Source of the DNA: Microglena sp. YARC
Lineage: Eukaryota > Chlorophyta > Chlorophyceae > Chlamydomonadales > Chlamydomonadaceae
DNA: 64,000 bases
Assembly: GCA_022414725.1 (NCBI GenBank)
Contig: CM039462.1
Coordinates: 58,497,195 to 58,561,194, forward strand
Direction of reading: 5' to 3'
Below, piece after piece: positions 41,324 through 51,023 of the stretch. The translations under genes and the position numbers were made by a program. The notes below the pieces were generated by a model. The model saw only the letters and a program-made list of their open reading frames with translations. It was not told where the DNA came from and did not search any database. Each line of letters begins with the position of its first letter. Within the stretch, counting starts at the first letter, position 1.

Positions 41324-44300
41324 GAGGTACGCTCTGTCCTTTTCTCTTGCACTGCGAATTTTTCAAATGTCTGCAGCCCGAGCCTGTCTGAGGGTGTCTG
41401 GCATGTTGATTCTGGAGCTGGGATGTCAATCACAGGTGATATGTCTTTGTTCACTGTGTTTCATGCTTCTGAGACTGGGCCAGCAGTTAAATTTGGTGAT
41501 GGTGTGGTTCAACGGTCTGTGGGTCAGGGTTCTATTGTGTTATGTAGTGATTGGTTACCAACACCAATCACTTTAACCAATGTTCTCTACATCCCACACT
41601 GTCCGGTGAACCTCATGTCAGTAAATGCTGTTGCCCATGCTCACAACTGCAAGATTTCTTTTGATAGTCTTAGTTGTACTGCCACACAGGGCTCTTCTGT
41701 TCTGTGGTCTTTCCCTGCCTCCAGTGATGGTGTGTACAAGTTTGCATGTAGGCCTTGTCACACCCCTCGTGGCCGTTTGTATGGTGCTGAAGATTATCCA
41801 GCTTTTGCTCTTGATGTTGATGAGGATGGTGGAGTTGTGATCCCTACCACTCCTGAATGGTTGTGGCATAGGCGGCTGGGTCACCCTGGCTATGATGCCA
41901 TGCACAACCTTGTAAGGAAGGGTTTGGTTCAGAACTTACCCCTCACTCTCCAACAGGTGCAAAGACTGTCTAAGATCCCATGTGATGCTTGTCAGAAGGC
42001 AAAGGGAAAACGTATCCCTTTTCCTAAAGAAAGCAAAACTAGGATCCGTGCCCCATTACAACGCCTTCACTTGGACATCATGGGGCCATTTAATATTAGG
42101 GGCTTGCGTGGGGAGTTTTATGTTCTGTGTCTCACTGACCAATACTCTGGCTATGCTGAGGTCTTGTGCTTGAGAACCAGGGATGAAGCTCCCTTAGCAG
42201 TTCAAACTACCATCCTCAGATGGATGACTCAGCTGCATGGATTTGTTTTCAAGTGTCTTAGGTCTGACAGGGCTAAGGAATTTATAGTGAAGTGGTTCGA
42301 GGATTGGTTAGAATCGGTTGGTGCTGTGCATGAATTGTCCATGGCTTACACTGCTCAGCAGAATGCGACTGTGGAACGGTACAATGGGGTCCTTCAGAAC
42401 GTAGCTAGGAGCATTCACTTGGAGTCTAAGCTCACTAAGTCCTTCTGGCCCTATGCCTTCCTCGCCGCGTGTTACCTACGCAACCGGCTGCCTAATCAGG
42501 GTGACAAGACTCCTTATGAGTTGTTCTTTGGGGTTCTACCTGATGTATCGTTATTGCGCGTGTTCGGGTGCCCATGCTATGTTACCTTAGTGAATGGGAA
42601 GAAGCGCAATAAGCTTGACGAAAGGGCGTTATCTGGTAGACTGGTTGGGTATTCTCTGGTGAGTAAGGGTTATTTTGTTTGGGTTCCGAAGTTGCGCCAG
42701 GTGGTAGAGAGTCGTGATGTGCTCTTCTATGAACAGTTTAGCTATAACTGTATCCCTGGGCTTTTTCCCTATGATGGATCTCAGTATTTTTCTCGCACCC
42801 CTGCCGCTATCATCAGTAAAGGGCTTGATACTACTGACAATGTCCTGGGCCCTTTACCAACCCCGATTGTTGACCGCTTTACTGGTCATGGGATGACGAT
42901 GCGTCCCAGGCCAGGTAATGATGGTGCTGTATCGCGTGCGGCGGCATTGGGCCAGGGGGAGTCTGATGTTCCTTCAAGCTCTAATTTATTCGAATCTCAG
43001 GGGGTCGCCGGGCCTTCCTCTGCGCCACGTTTCGTCGGTGAAGTCGTAGGATTAGGACAGCCTCGGGTCATAGTGGAACCTAGTACAGGTCCACTGCCCA
43101 CTAGTCGCCACCCCCCGTCCACCTATTCGGATAGCTCGCGGGAGTTGTTGATCACTTCACCCCCTGCTATACCTGGTGGTTTATACCGGACCAGGCATTG
43201 CGACGATGTGGCCGTCACAGATGATGTGAGTGATGACCTCGAACACTGGTCCGGGTCAGATACTGCGTATGGCTGGGGTGTTCCAGTGTACCCAGGCTTC
43301 GACGATTTAGAGGCAAAGGAGGCCGGCCTTGTTCAACCACGCATGAGTGCTGCGCTGGGGGCTTTATTACCGGTTACTGCTGATACTGCTGATATCCCCG
43401 CTGCCCATGTACAAGTACACTGCTTGTACGTGGGGGCTTTTATTTCTACCTCTACTGAACTCTCTTATAAAGCTGCAATGTTACCTACCAACCCAGACAG
43501 AGATCTCTGGCTGCAGGCTATGAAGGATGAGATGGCCTCCCTCCATGCTCATGGCACTTGGGTCCTCACTCCACAGCCTCCTAGGCAGAGGATTCTATCT
43601 GGCAGATGGTTATTTATCAAGAAACATGGGGCTGATGGTTCTTTACGTTTTAAAGCTCGTTTTGTAGTTCGTGGTTTTCTGCAACGTCCTGGGCTGGACT
43701 ACCATGATGTATATGCCCCCGTCTCCTCTAAAGCAGGTCTTCGTGTGCTCCTTGCTGCCATCACTCATAGAAAAATGTTTGTGAGGCAGCTGGACATCAA
43801 GACTGCATTCTTGAATGCCAAGCTGGAACCTGGTCTGGACCTGTTCTGCTACCAGCCTGAGGGCTTTCATGAACTTGGTCCTGACAATGTTCCCCTTGTG
43901 TGCAAGCTAATTAAATCTCTTTATGGTTTGAAGCAGGCACCCAGGGCTTGGAGCAAAGATGTAAAGCAGGTTTTGGTTGCCCACGGTTTTACCATGTGCA
44001 AAGCTGAACCTGCTCTGTATTTCAGGAGGGATTCTACTGGTGGGTGGAGCTATGTCCTGACCTATGTGGATGACTTTATCTGTGCTTTTAGTGAGCTGCA
44101 TAGGTATGCCTTGCTGATCAAGGCTATGGAAGCAGCTGGGTGGGAAGTCAAGGAAATGGGTGTACCTGTCCAGTTCCTTTCATTGGACATGACTTGCACA
44201 CTTGATTCTGACGGCAGGTGTGTTAAGATCGACCTCTCCCAGCACTCCTACATTGTTGAGCTGGTGGAGCAGTTTGGTCTCACTGCTGCTACCAAGCCCA

Positions 44301-45034
44301 AGTTTTCAGTTCCCATGTCCAAGTGCACTGTCACTGATCCTCCTGGAGAACCTCTGGCCTCTAATAGCCAGTACCTCTCTCTTGTGGGGGCTTTGCTGTA
44401 CCTGGCTACATGCACAAGGCCTGATATTTCTTTTGCTGTTAGCTACCTGTCCAGGTTTTCTGCTCAACCCACTGCCCCCCTGTGGGCTGCAGCCAAGCGC
44501 TTGCTTTTGTATTTGAGAGAACATTCCCATCTGGGCCTCACTTACACTCACAGCCCTGGTTTCTCTTTTACTGTCTTTAGTGACTCATCCTTTGCTGATG
44601 ATGGGTCTGACAGGAGATCTCAGACTGGCTATGCTGTGCTTGCTGGAGGCTGCCTTGTGAATTGGATGAGCAAAAGGCAACCCACTGTTGCTGTTAGCTC
44701 CAGTGAGGCTGAGTATCAGGCCCTGTCTCAGACTGCCAGGGAGGTGCAATGGTTGAAAAAGTTGAGAATTGATCTAGGGCTGCCTTGTGACCTGGTCACC
44801 ATTCAGGGTGACAACTTGGGGTCCTTGAGCTGGGCCAATGACTGTCAGCTGCTCCCTCGCAACAAGCACATTGATGTCATCCATCACTATATCCAGGAGC
44901 TGGTGGAGGATGGCCAGGTGGATGTTGCCTATGTTAACACTAAGGACAACTGTGCTGACCCCTTCACCAAGCCCCTTGATCCTATGGTGTTCTGGCGTTT
45001 CATTCGCATGTTTGGAATGACTGCTTCTCCTTAA
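41324..45034 (+). CDS. Copia-2 Pol polyprotein, in frame after the gag UAG
   Basis: The frame is open from the codon after the gag TAG (41321-41323). The first ATG is at 41423, but the protease active site DSGAG is encoded just upstream at 41408-41422, so translation must enter from gag. Counting from that ATG: integrase HHCC about 149-190, catalytic D218, D282 and E318; copia-type RT with LDIKTAFLNA and YVDD at about 881; RNase H at about 1050-1150 with SSSEAEYQAL and KHIDVIHHYI; stop TAA. All key residues are present over 1,236 codons, so the protein is probably functional. Regulation is probably by readthrough, which would keep Gag in excess. Confidence 0.9.
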   Translation, partial: EVRSVLFSCTANFSNVCSPSLSEGVWHVDSGAGMSITGDMSLFTVFHASETGPAVKFGDGVVQRSVGQGSIVLCSDWLPTPITLTNVLYIPHCPVNLMSVNAVAHAHNCKISFDSLSCTATQGSSVLWSFPASSDGVYKFACRPCHTPRGRLYGAEDYPAFALDVDEDGGVVIPTTPEWLWHRRLGHPGYDAMHNLVRKGLVQNLPLTLQQVQRLSKIPCDACQKAKGKRIPFPKESKTRIRAPLQRLHLDIMGPFNIRGLRGEFYVLCLTDQYSGYAEVLCLRTRDEAPLAVQTTILRWMTQLHGFVFKCLRSDRAKEFIVKWFEDWLESVGAVHELSMAYTAQQNATVERYNGVLQNVARSIHLESKLTKSFWPYAFLAACYLRNRLPNQGDKTPYELFFGVLPDVSLLRVFGCPCYVTLVNGKKRNKLDERALSGRLVGYSLVSKGYFVWVPKLRQVVESRDVLFYEQFSYNCIPGLFPYDGSQYFSRTPAAIISKGLDTTDNVLGPLPTPIVDRFTGHGMTMRPRPGNDGAVSRAAALGQGESDVPSSSNLFESQGVAGPSSAPRFVGEVVGLGQPRVIVEPSTGPLPTSRHPPSTYSDSSRELLITSPPAIPGGLYRTRHCDDVAVTDDVSDDLEHWSGSDTAYGWGVPVYPGFDDLEAKEAGLVQPRMSAALGALLPVTADTADIPAAHVQVHCLYVGAFISTSTELSYKAAMLPTNPDRDLWLQAMKDEMASLHAHGTWVLTPQPPRQRILSGRWLFIKKHGADGSLRFKARFVVRGFLQRPGLDYHDVYAPVSSKAGLRVLLAAITHRKMFVRQLDIKTAFLNAKLEPGLDLFCYQPEGFHELGPDNVPLVCKLIKSLYGLKQAPRAWSKDVKQVLVAHGFTMCKAEPALYFRRDSTGGWSYVLTYVDDFICAFSELHRYALLIKAMEAAGWEVKEMGVPVQFLSLDMTCTLDSDGRCVKIDLSQHSYIVELVEQFGLTAATKPKFSVPMSKCTVTDPPGEPLASNSQYLSLVGALLYLATCTRPDISFAVSYLSRFSAQPTAPLWAAAKRLLLYLREHSHLGLTYTHSPGFSFTVFSDSSFADDGSDRRSQTGYAVLAGGCLVNWMSKRQPTVAVSSSEAEYQALSQTAREVQWLKKLRIDLGLPCDLVTIQGDNLGSLSWANDCQLLPRNKHIDVIHHYIQELVEDGQVDVAYVNTKDNCADPFTKPLDPMVFWRFIRMFGMTASP

Positions 45035-45403
45035 ACCAATTTTTTGGTTACATGTATTCTAGAATTTTGGTTACATGTATTCTGGAATTTTTGGTTCCAT
45101 TTAGAGTTTCTTTAAGTTATCATTGATTGGCATTAGGTTCCTATTCCCGGATCGGGTTTTCTATACCGTTGTTACCCGACTTTGATATTTAGTTGTCCTC
45201 TTATATCCACTTGGCAAATTTTGGTTCTTTGCCTTGCTTCATGCCTTCCCTTACACCCTTCGGGTTTCATTTGAAGTTTCTCTCGATTTTTATTTTTCGG
45301 AGTTCTTTGATTTTTTTTTTTTTAATTTGTTACATATAGTTCTATGTCACCAGTGCCATAGGTGGAGTAGTACTATTGTATGTCACCTGTGTCATAGGTG
45401 GAG
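45035..45403 (+). other. Copia-2 3' untranslated region
   Basis: It holds a ~23 bp repeat (TTTTGGTTACATGTATTCT, two and a half copies), a CCCGGATCGGG palindrome shared with the other copia, a T-run and the duplicated pre-LTR segment described above. Confidence 0.7.
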
Positions 45404-45727
45404 TATCAGCATGTATAGCGGTGCTCTCACGCGTTTTATGACTTGGTGACTACTTATGTACTCCCTTAGAACTATCGGCTCTCCTGAGCCAGCTTCCCGT
45501 GGGACTGAGTCATCTTGAGATGACTCAGTGGCAGCTTCCTGTCACCTACGTCTCCGGTCTGATCTGTACCCTGTTAGGTTCCTGTCTACCGCCTCCTTTC
45601 ACCACAGGTGCCCCTTTATGGGTCTCCTGTGTCTGTAACGTTATCCTTGTCTCCGTGTATAGATTGGTGCGTCTGTTCCGCTGCTTTAATTTACTGTCCA
45701 CTCTACCGGAGTGATTTCAAGCTGATA
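45404..45727 (+). repeat. Copia-2 3' LTR
   Basis: 324 bp. Immediately upstream is TCATAGGTGGAG, the likely polypurine tract; a second copy of the same ~38 bp segment (TATGTCACC...ATAGGTGGAGTA) lies just before it. Confidence 0.9.
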
Positions 45728-45732
45728 GCAAC

Positions 45733-45913
45733 TAAGGCGCTGGTCGGAATGCTCCCCATTGGACTTCGCATTCGATTCTTGAAGAAAAACGGTAAACACC
45801 TCCGCCCGTACCTTCAATTGGACTTGAACAACCCACCAGAGCAAGTTGCACTAGGCCATATCTGTGACCTTGCACAAGTTAGTCTGGTCCTCGACTTGGC
45901 AGCATTCATGTAG
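45733..45913 (+). pseudogene. Host exon-like segment downstream of Copia-2
   Basis: The frame reads TKALVGMLPIGLRIRFLKKN onward to LAAFM and TAG (60 codons). It is open and protein-like, and it is the continuation of the target into which the copia inserted; a partial upstream copy lies at 38733-38783. No family recognised. Confidence 0.35.
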
Positions 45914-46365
45914 AACCCTCCTGCCTCTATTGGAATTTATCGATGAGACCAAAGCTAACGGCCTGAGATAGCTATCGCCTTTTCAACGACCCCGACTTTT
46001 AAACTGTTTAGACTGTAAAATCCGTGTTTTTGGCGGAGTTCCCTCGGGGGAGGGGGCGGGAGCACCCACCGAGCACGACCGAGCACCCATCGATGTTTAC
46101 CCATTTGTCCGTCCGACCGACCGACCGACCGACCGACCATCCATCCGTCTGACCGCGATGAAGCCTGACAAGTCAGCCAACGGTCTCGTAACTAACTCGC
46201 TTCCGTTGCCACCTGTCGCTCCGTCGTGATCACGCTCCGCCCATTTTTAGCGTCGCATGCGACGCTGAATAGAACTTGTTTCTTTGGCTAGCCAGGCTAA
46301 GCGTAGCAGATTTAAGAAAGTATCCTAAAATTTCCAACAACACTCCTGAATTCTTTGGGCTCAAC
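45914..46365. other. Spacer with (GACC)n
   Basis: A (CCGA)n microsatellite lies at 46113-46139. Nothing else recognised. Confidence 0.45.
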
Positions 46366-46370
46366 CAAGT

Positions 46371-46491
46371 GCGGAGGGGGGAAGCTAGACCTAAGGTAGC
46401 CAGCCTGGGGGTGGGGTTTAGGGGGTTTAAGGTTTAAGGGTAATCGGTTTCCCCCGGGCTGGCTACCTTAGGTCTAGCTTCCCCCCTCCGC
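46371..46491. mobile_element. 121 bp fold-back element, TSD CAAGT
   Basis: The arms are about 35 bp: GCGGAGGGGGGAAGCTAGAC and AAGGTAGCCAGCC on the left, inverted at the right with no mismatch that I can see. The loop is G/T-rich (about 50 bp). CAAGT flanks both sides (46366-46370, 46492-46496). It has no ORF. Confidence 0.7.
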
Positions 46492-46534
46492 CAAGTGCTG
46501 GCCCAATAAGCTGCCAAAATGCTGCTGCTCTTAT

Positions 46535-46765
46535 CTGATAGGGAAGGTGCCCTCTGCATTAAGTCATCAGAAAGGTACCCTCTGTACTTAGTGATCAGAA
46601 AGGTACCGTCTGTACTAAGTCATCAGAAAGGTACCCTCTGTACTAAGTCATCAGAAAGGTACCCTCTGTACTAAGTCATCAGAAAGGTACCCTCTGTACT
46701 AAGTCATCAGAAAGGTACCGTCTGTACTAAGTGATCAGGAAGGTACCCTCTGTACCCTCTTAGTG
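46535..46765 (+). repeat. 28 bp minisatellite, ~8 units
   Basis: The unit is AAAGGTACCCTCTGTACTAA followed by GTCATCAG, with C/G and TCA/TGA variants. Confidence 0.85.
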
Positions 46766-47345
46766 CACTTAGTTACCAGGGGGATACCTGATACGCTACT
46801 CGATTGCACAGGTATCTCAATAATATGTTTTTCCTTTTAGCAGCTTTCAGGAAGAAACGAAGTGCCGGTCCAGTTTTTGTTTCTTCATAAATTTTCAGGC
46901 CAAGTTGGTTGCTACAAGTGGCGACCCAAGCCTCATTCCGGGACCGTGCAATAGCACTGTCTGTAGGGCGTAAGCCCGAACACGATGTGCGACTGGTCAC
47001 ACACAAAAACAACACTGTGCCCATCCTTGCTTTCCCTCAGGTTCCCTCAGTTCCAGATTTGTAGCTTGGGAGTACTACCTCAACTGATTACTATTAAATT
47101 ACTATTATTATTTATATCAATTAGTACTGATTTGTGCCATTCGGGTACAGTCATAGCAAAGCGTGTGTATACATCCCCGTGAGTTTGCATAACAGTAGGT
47201 TTGCATGGCAGGGAGTTACCATAATAGTGTGTCCGCATAAACATGGGTTTGCATAACACTCATTTTGCATAACAATGGATTTAGCAGGTGTATAATGCTT
47301 GGACAAGGCCATTTTGCCCCAAGGCAGCTGAGATAGCTTCCCTCC
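46766..47345. other. Spacer with TTTGCATAACA motifs
   Basis: TTTGCATAACA-like motifs recur five times between 47185 and 47275. No gene recognised. Confidence 0.4.
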
Positions 47346-47347
47346 AC

Positions 47348-47396
47348 ATTATTCTATTACTTTATCAATCCTGGCTCAATAAAGTAATAGAATAAT
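47348..47396. repeat. 18 bp perfect hairpin
   Basis: ATTATTCTATTACTTTAT at 47348-47365 is inverted at 47379-47396, with a 13 nt loop. Confidence 0.8.
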
Positions 47397-47925
47397 ACAG
47401 GGTTAAAAAAAAACGCGTGTGGTGTGGTGTTAAGGGGACCCTCCAGTACTCCGCAGCTGGGGAAAGTCACCATTTAAATGGGTCATGTTACGTAAAAAAT
47501 ACCAGTTAAAGGGGTCATGTTACGTAAAAAATAGTGTCCCTGCAATCCTTGACTTCAAGGTCTTGAAGGCTTTTTTTCTTTTTTTCCGGCGAGCACCACC
47601 AGCTTCTAGATGGAGCTCCTCCACCCCTGTCGAACACAACCCGCATACAATTAGATGCCGGTCCGCTTCAAATCCGACGTTTGGCCCGCTTCAAATCGGA
47701 CGTTTGGCAGACGTTTCACATTTTTGCCACTTCCCCGAATAAAGGCAGCTCCCTGAGACTGCCACTGGGCCAAACCTTAAGATTCCAGTAGCGCTGGAAA
47801 GCTGACGATATCAGCTTCCGGGTGCCTAGGTTGCTTAAGGTTTGGATGAAGAGAAAGCCAAGGGAGTTGCCTGGAAGCTGCTTCTCATAGCTGAAAAATA
47901 AAACCAGTGGCCTTGAAGGCTGATG
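47397..47925. other. Spacer with small duplications
   Basis: GGGTCATGTTACGTAAAAAA is duplicated (47480-47530), as is CCGCTTCAAATCSGACGTTT (47661-47705). 47745-47910 carries diverged copies of the 13.6-14.2 kb repeat (GGCAGCTCCCTGAGAC, GAAGCTGCTTCTCATAGCTG). Confidence 0.5.
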
Positions 47926-47944
47926 ACGTCCGGCAACTCTTTGT

Positions 47945-48225
47945 CAAATGCAAGTGCAGTTGTGATCAGATTCCAACTCAACTTACATCCGATGCAGTTG
48001 CAGTTATGATCAGATTCCAACTCAACTTACATCCGATGCAGCTGTAGTTGTGATCAGATTCCAACTCAACTTACATCCGATGCAGCTGTAGTTGTGATCA
48101 GAATCCAACTCAACTTACATCCGATGCAGCTGTAGTTGTGATCAGATTCCAACTCAACTTACATCCGATGCAGCTGTAGTTGTGATCAGATTTCAACTCA
48201 ACTTACATCCGATGCAGGTGTAGTA
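47945..48225 (+). repeat. 44 bp minisatellite, ~6 units
   Basis: The unit is GCAGCTGTAGTTGTGATCAG, then ATTCCAACTCAACTTACATC and CGAT. Confidence 0.85.
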
Positions 48226-48628
48226 CGCACGGTGCACATTCTAATAGTATCGCAGTCCTGTAGGAGGTCATTCTCAGCAGTCCTCCTGAGACCAGCCCAC
48301 ACCTGAAAATGATTAGTGAGTAAACTGCATTGTTTTTCTTTTGGGCTACACGTTACAGCTTCTAGGCAGCTTCCCTGCCTGGCTACTGAAACAAGCCTAG
48401 CGCAAGCTAGTGCATTTGGTAGCTGATATTGTCAGCTTACCAGCGCTCCTGAAATCTTTCCAGCTGCTGGCTCAAGGAGCTGCATAGAAGCTGCTACGTG
48501 TCGTCCCAAAGAAATACACTGAAACACTGAGCTAATGCGTACGTCAGTGTGCGCCGGGCTTCGTGTAGACTATTTATGAAATAGGTGCGATATATATGTG
48601 AAATAGGTGCAATATATATATGTGCAAT
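48226..48628. other. Spacer preceding the SINE
   Basis: It has a diverged GCTTCTAGGCAGCTTCCCTG-type repeat (48357-48490) and ends in an ATATATGTGCAATA minisatellite interrupted by the SINE. Confidence 0.4.
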
Positions 48629-48838
48629 AGCCTCGTTAGCGATTACAATGGTCTAGTGGAAGACCAGATTGCTAAGGAACGAAGAGTCGGGGGTTCGACT
48701 CCCCCTTCGGTCGCTCTTGGCGTTGCAGGTCGTCGTCAACCGCGATGGTAGCTTGTCCAGTTGAGGTAGGAGACCGCTCCCCACCCGCGTACGACGGGCT
48801 CCCTTAACACCAAGCCCCACCAGGCGTTATCATTACAT
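48629..48838 (+). mobile_element. tRNA-derived SINE, copy 1
   Basis: 210 bp, flanked by the 12 bp duplication TATATGTGCAAT (48617-48628 and 48839-48850). Head: tRNA-like 48639-48714 with A box TGGTCTAGTGG and B box GGTTCGACTCC, the internal promoter for RNA polymerase III. D and T arms fold well; the anticodon arm does not, so it is not a working tRNA. Body: TCTTGGCGTTGCAGGTCGTC to GGGAGACCGCTCC-like sequence shared with copy 2. It ends GGCGTTATCATTAC. It inserted into a minisatellite and splits it. Confidence 0.85.
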
Positions 48839-48839
48839 T

Positions 48840-49800
48840 ATATGTGCAATGCAGGTGCAATATGTGCAATATATATGTGATATAGGTGCAATATATGTGT
48901 GAAATATTTGCAATATGTGTGTGAAATAGGTGCAATATATATGTGCAATAGGTGCAATATATACGTGAAATTGGTGCATTATATATGTGCAATGCAGGTG
49001 CAATAGGTGCAATATATACATATATATACATGTGGAATGCAGGATAGACATATATATATATGTGGAATGCAGGATAAATAGGTGTAAAATATATGTGCAA
49101 TAGGTGCAATATATGTGTTAAATATGTGCAATACATATGTGAAATAGGTGCAATGTATATGTGCAATGCAGGTGCAATAGGTGAAATATATATGTGAAAT
49201 GCATGTGCAATAGGTGCAATATATATGTGAAATAGTTGCAATACATGTGTGAAATAGGTGATACATATGTGCAATAGGTGCAATATATAGGTGGAATGCA
49301 GGAGAAATAATTGCAATATGTATATGTGCAATGCAGGTGAAATAGGTACAAAATGTATGTGCAATGCAGCTGAAATAGGTGTAATATATATGTAGGTGAA
49401 ATATATATGTGAAATAGGTGTAATATATATGTAGGTGAAATATATATGTGAAATAGGTGTAATATATATGTGAAATAGGTGTAATATATATGTAGGTGAA
49501 ATATATATGTGAAATAGGTGTAATATATATGTAGGTGAAATATATATGTGAAATAGGTGTAATATATATGTAGGTGAAATATATATGTGAAATAGGTGTA
49601 ATATATATGTAGGTGAAATATGTATGTGAAATAGGTGTAATATATATGTAGGTGAAATATATATGTGAAATAGGTGTAATATATATGTAGGTGAAATATA
49701 TATGTGAAATAGGTGTAATATATATGTAGGTGAAATATATATGTGAAATAGGTGTAATATATATGTGCAATGCTGGTGATATAGGTGATATATACTGTTT
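48840..49800 (+). repeat. 36-38 bp AT-rich minisatellite
   Basis: The unit is AATATATATGTGAAATAGGT followed by GTAATATATATGTAGGTGA. Early units (48840-49340) are more diverse, and the 49380-49760 units are nearly identical. Units divisible by three leave a 455-codon Tyr/His/Ile-rich minus-strand frame open, which I regard as an artefact. Confidence 0.85.
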
Positions 49801-49802
49801 TC

Positions 49803-50445
49803 GTAGTAGGTACTGCTGCCGCCCTGCCGCCATAGTAGGAACTGCCGCTGTAGTAGGAACTGCCGCTGTAGAAGGAACTGCCGCCATATTAGGAACTGCC
49901 ACCGTAATAGGAACTGCCACCGTAGTAGGAACTGCTGCTGTAGTAGGAACTGCCACTGTGGTAGGAACTGCTGCTGTAGTAGGAACTGCCACCGTAGTAG
50001 GAACTGCCGCCCTAGTAGGAACTGCTGCTGTAGTAGGAACTGCCGCCCTAGTAGGAACTGCCGCTGAATAGGAACTGCCGCCCTAGTAGGAACTGCCACT
50101 GTAGTAGGAGCTGCCGCCGTAGCAGGAACTGCCGCCATAGCAGGAACTGCCACCGTAGTAGGAACTGCCACCGTAGCAGGAACTGCCGCCGTAGTAGGAC
50201 CTGCATCCGCCCTGCCACCGTAGTAGGAACTGCCGCCGTAGCAGGAACTGCCACCGCATTAGGAACTGCATCCGCCCTGCCACCGTAGTGGGAACTGCTG
50301 CCGCCCTGCCGCCGTAGCAGGAACTGCCGCCATAGCAGGAACTGCCACCGTAGCAGGAACTGCCACCGTAGTTGGAGCTGCCGCCGTAGCAGGAACTGCC
50401 ACCGTAGTAGGAACTGCTGCCGCCCTGCACTGCTGCTGCCGATGA
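49803..50445 (-). repeat. 18 bp minisatellite, could encode a GGSSYY repeat
   Basis: The plus unit is GTAGTAGGAACTGCCRCC (18 bp, about 33 units) with GTAGCAGGAACTGCCGCC variants. On the minus strand one frame, from 50508, reads MARGTRDQEGGQYSPRG and then (GGSSYY/GGSSCY)n, reminiscent of low-complexity RNA-binding or adhesive proteins. All frames are open in such an array, and frame switches occur near 50205 and 50290, so coding is unproven. Confidence 0.6.
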
Positions 50446-50757
50446 TTGTCTTGGGATCCCTCTAGGAGAATACTGTCCTCCCTCCTGATCACGGGTTCCG
50501 CGCGCCACCTCTAGAACCTATTGCTTCCAACTGATTTGAATACCTTCCAACCGCTTGCAACCTGCAACATGCAACCGCAGTCCTTCAGCCCCCCAAGCCA
50601 CGCCACCGACCTGTGCATGAGCCCACAACTCAGGCCTGACTGATACCATCCCTTTCATTCTTTCCTGACAACTTGAACTTGGTTCCATAGATTCAGCCAG
50701 CAATTTGGCTGCTCGTCATCAACAGCAGTAAAAACAAATGTTTCCTGGCAGCACACG
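50446..50757. other. Flank of the 18 bp array; weak ORF
   Basis: A 61-codon minus-strand ORF (50518-50703) and short CAACCGCTTGCAACCTGCAAC-like duplications. No motif. Confidence 0.35.
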
Positions 50758-50775
50758 GGGTTGACAGATAGGGAT

Positions 50776-50840
50776 TGAAATTGAAATTGTTACATCCGAG
50801 TAATGTGCCACTCTCAGGAAGTGAAGTTAAGGACACCACT
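50776..50840 (-). mobile_element. 65 bp LINE 3' scrap with 18 bp TSD
   Basis: The sequence equals the last part of the Dualen-like LINE at 51908 (AATTTC tail, TTACATCCG, GTGAAGTTAAGGACACCA). It is flanked by GGGTTGACAGAYAGGGAT at 50758-50775 and 50841-50858. It is an extremely 5'-truncated insertion. Confidence 0.75.
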
Positions 50841-50867
50841 GGGTTGACAGACAGGGATACATATAAG

Positions 50868-51019
50868 CACTGTAGCACAAACTGAGGGCCCCCGCCGGTA
50901 AACGATTGTTTAGGGTTCAGTTCATTAGTGCTTTTCCTTTTTAAGCCCTTCCTATACGGTTGGGCAAGTCCCTTAAGCCTATTTGGCCTACCCCTGGACT
51001 GTAACATAAATGCATAAAT
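50868..51019 (+). mobile_element. 152 bp retroposon 3' end, TSD ACATATAAG
   Basis: Same family as 33136-33345 but in plus orientation: GAGGGCCCCCGCCGG, AGCCCTTCCTATACGG, CCCCTGGACTGTAACA and an A-rich end. ACATATAAG flanks at 50859-50867 and 51020-51028. A 5'-truncated insertion. Confidence 0.7.
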
Positions 51020-51023
51020 ACAT

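Larger units (their letters stand above)
38812..45727 (+). mobile_element. Ty1/copia LTR retrotransposon, apparently intact (Copia-2)
   Basis: The element is 6,916 bp with target duplication GCAAC (38807-38811 and 45728-45732). Its LTRs are 324 bp (38812-39135 and 45404-45727), share TATCAGC...GCTGATA ends with the other copia, and I found one C/T difference between them. Full-length gag and pol frames are present. It lies in a host-like segment: the sequence before the left TSD continues, after the right TSD, as TAAGGCGCTGGTCGGAATGC, matching the upstream tandem copy. Confidence 0.95.

Noticed and set aside
48639..48714. Functional tRNA gene
   Set aside because: The anticodon arm does not pair, and the sequence is the head of a SINE with TSDs; the second copy has a different, also unpaired, anticodon arm.
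48804..50171. 455-codon minus-strand ORF rich in Tyr, His and Ile
   Set aside because: It is produced by 36 bp and 18 bp tandem units that keep frames open; no domain, and neighbouring frames are equally open.
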